NCBI GenBank assembly: GCA_018668195.1
Contig: JABITU010000319.1
Span: forward strand, 1 to 6,274
DNA from: Tateyamaria sp.
GTDB taxonomy: Bacteria > Pseudomonadota > Alphaproteobacteria > Rhodobacterales > Rhodobacteraceae
Length of the DNA stretch: 6,274 nucleotides
Reading direction: 5' to 3'
The notes under the pieces are model-generated. The model saw only the letters and a list, made by a program, of their open reading frames with translations. It had not been told where the DNA came from and made no database searches. Position numbers and translations under genes: made by a program. The stretch's first letter is position 1, and every line of letters starts with the position of its first letter. Shown here piece after piece: positions 6,127 through 6,274 of this stretch.

Positions 6127-6274
6127 ATGGCAGATCCTTTGTTCATTGGGTCCGAGATATATCGCGGATCAAGCTATGGTGCCCGGCACCCCCTCAGGGT
6201 ACCGCGTGTGTCTACTGTGATGGATCTGAGTCGTGCCATGGGGTGGCTTGCGCCTGCGGTTTTTGTGCCTAGCC
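6127..6274 (+). CDS. Histone deacetylase / acetylpolyamine amidohydrolase family protein, N-terminal fragment (runs off right edge)
   Basis: The first 49 residues are visible, with the frame open to the edge. The stretch YGARHPLRVPRVSTVMDL followed by MGWL lines up by eye with the conserved N-terminal segment of the HDAC superfamily (YGxGHPMKPxR, then a helix ending in YGL). The preceding GSEIYRGSS matches what I remember of bacterial deacetylase/AcuC-like proteins. Members are zinc hydrolases that remove acetyl or other acyl groups from lysine, polyamines or small amides. The His/Asp zinc and catalytic residues lie beyond the window, so activity cannot be judged. ATG 6127 is the first start in the frame as far back as I read it (to about 6019); no clear Shine-Dalgarno precedes it. 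It is divergent from the ABC transporter/ALDH/SDR unit. Family call from memory and alignment by eye. Confidence 0.75.
   Translation, partial: MADPLFIGSEIYRGSSYGARHPLRVPRVSTVMDLSRAMGWLAPAVFVPS

Noticed and set aside
6104..6129. Minus-strand ATG frame reading MKACVIE then stop, resembling an alcohol dehydrogenase N-terminus
   Set aside because: Only seven codons, and it is antisense to the deacetylase-family start region. The resemblance is too short to mean anything.
6178..6190. GGTGCC-C-GGCACC near-palindrome, possible hairpin or operator
   Set aside because: It lies inside the deacetylase-family coding sequence and is explained by its codons for Gly-Ala-Arg-His-Pro. There is no T-run.
5942..6220. 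Plus-strand 92-codon frame with a GTG start, ending in TGATG
   Set aside because: It runs through the intergenic region and overlaps the deacetylase-family start in another frame. It has mixed third-base use and no recognisable domain or Shine-Dalgarno.
1..6274. Search for CRISPR arrays, tRNA/rRNA genes, insertion sequences or transposase remnants
   Set aside because: No regularly spaced repeats, cloverleaf-like sequences, terminal inverted repeats or transposase motifs were seen. The window is densely coding metabolic DNA.

Overview
The window reads as one metabolic locus from an alphaproteobacterium, most likely a Rhodobacteraceae (Roseobacter-type) genome. This is an inference from codon use, moderately high GC and gene style; no rRNA or other marker gene is present to confirm it.

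Layout. Almost everything is on the minus strand and is transcribed from right to left: a DppB-type permease (4950-5897), a DppC-type permease (4138-4953), a fused two-domain peptide-type ABC ATPase (2552-4141), an NAD(P)-dependent aldehyde dehydrogenase (1117-2559), a short-chain dehydrogenase/reductase (SDR, 308-1027), a possible 26-codon ORF (228-308) and a second SDR cut by the left edge (1-212). The first four genes overlap by 4, 4 and 8 nt, so they form a tight, probably translationally coupled unit. An 89-bp gap precedes the first SDR, with no convincing terminator, so the SDRs probably belong to the same transcript.

At the right edge, divergently oriented, a plus-strand gene begins at 6127. 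Its 49 visible residues resemble the N-terminus of the histone deacetylase / acetylpolyamine amidohydrolase family. The 229-bp divergent region (5898-6126) holds a 7-10-7 inverted repeat (6001-6024) that is a plausible operator.

How the parts may work together. A peptide/opine/nickel-type importer would bring in a small organic compound. The deacetylase-family hydrolase could remove an acyl group from it, and the aldehyde dehydrogenase and two SDRs could oxidise the product. An N-acylated amine or polyamine-like substrate fits this set, but the substrate cannot be read from the sequence. The tail of the complete SDR instead recalls sugar-acid dehydrogenases. The substrate-binding protein the importer needs is not in the window; it may lie beyond the right edge.
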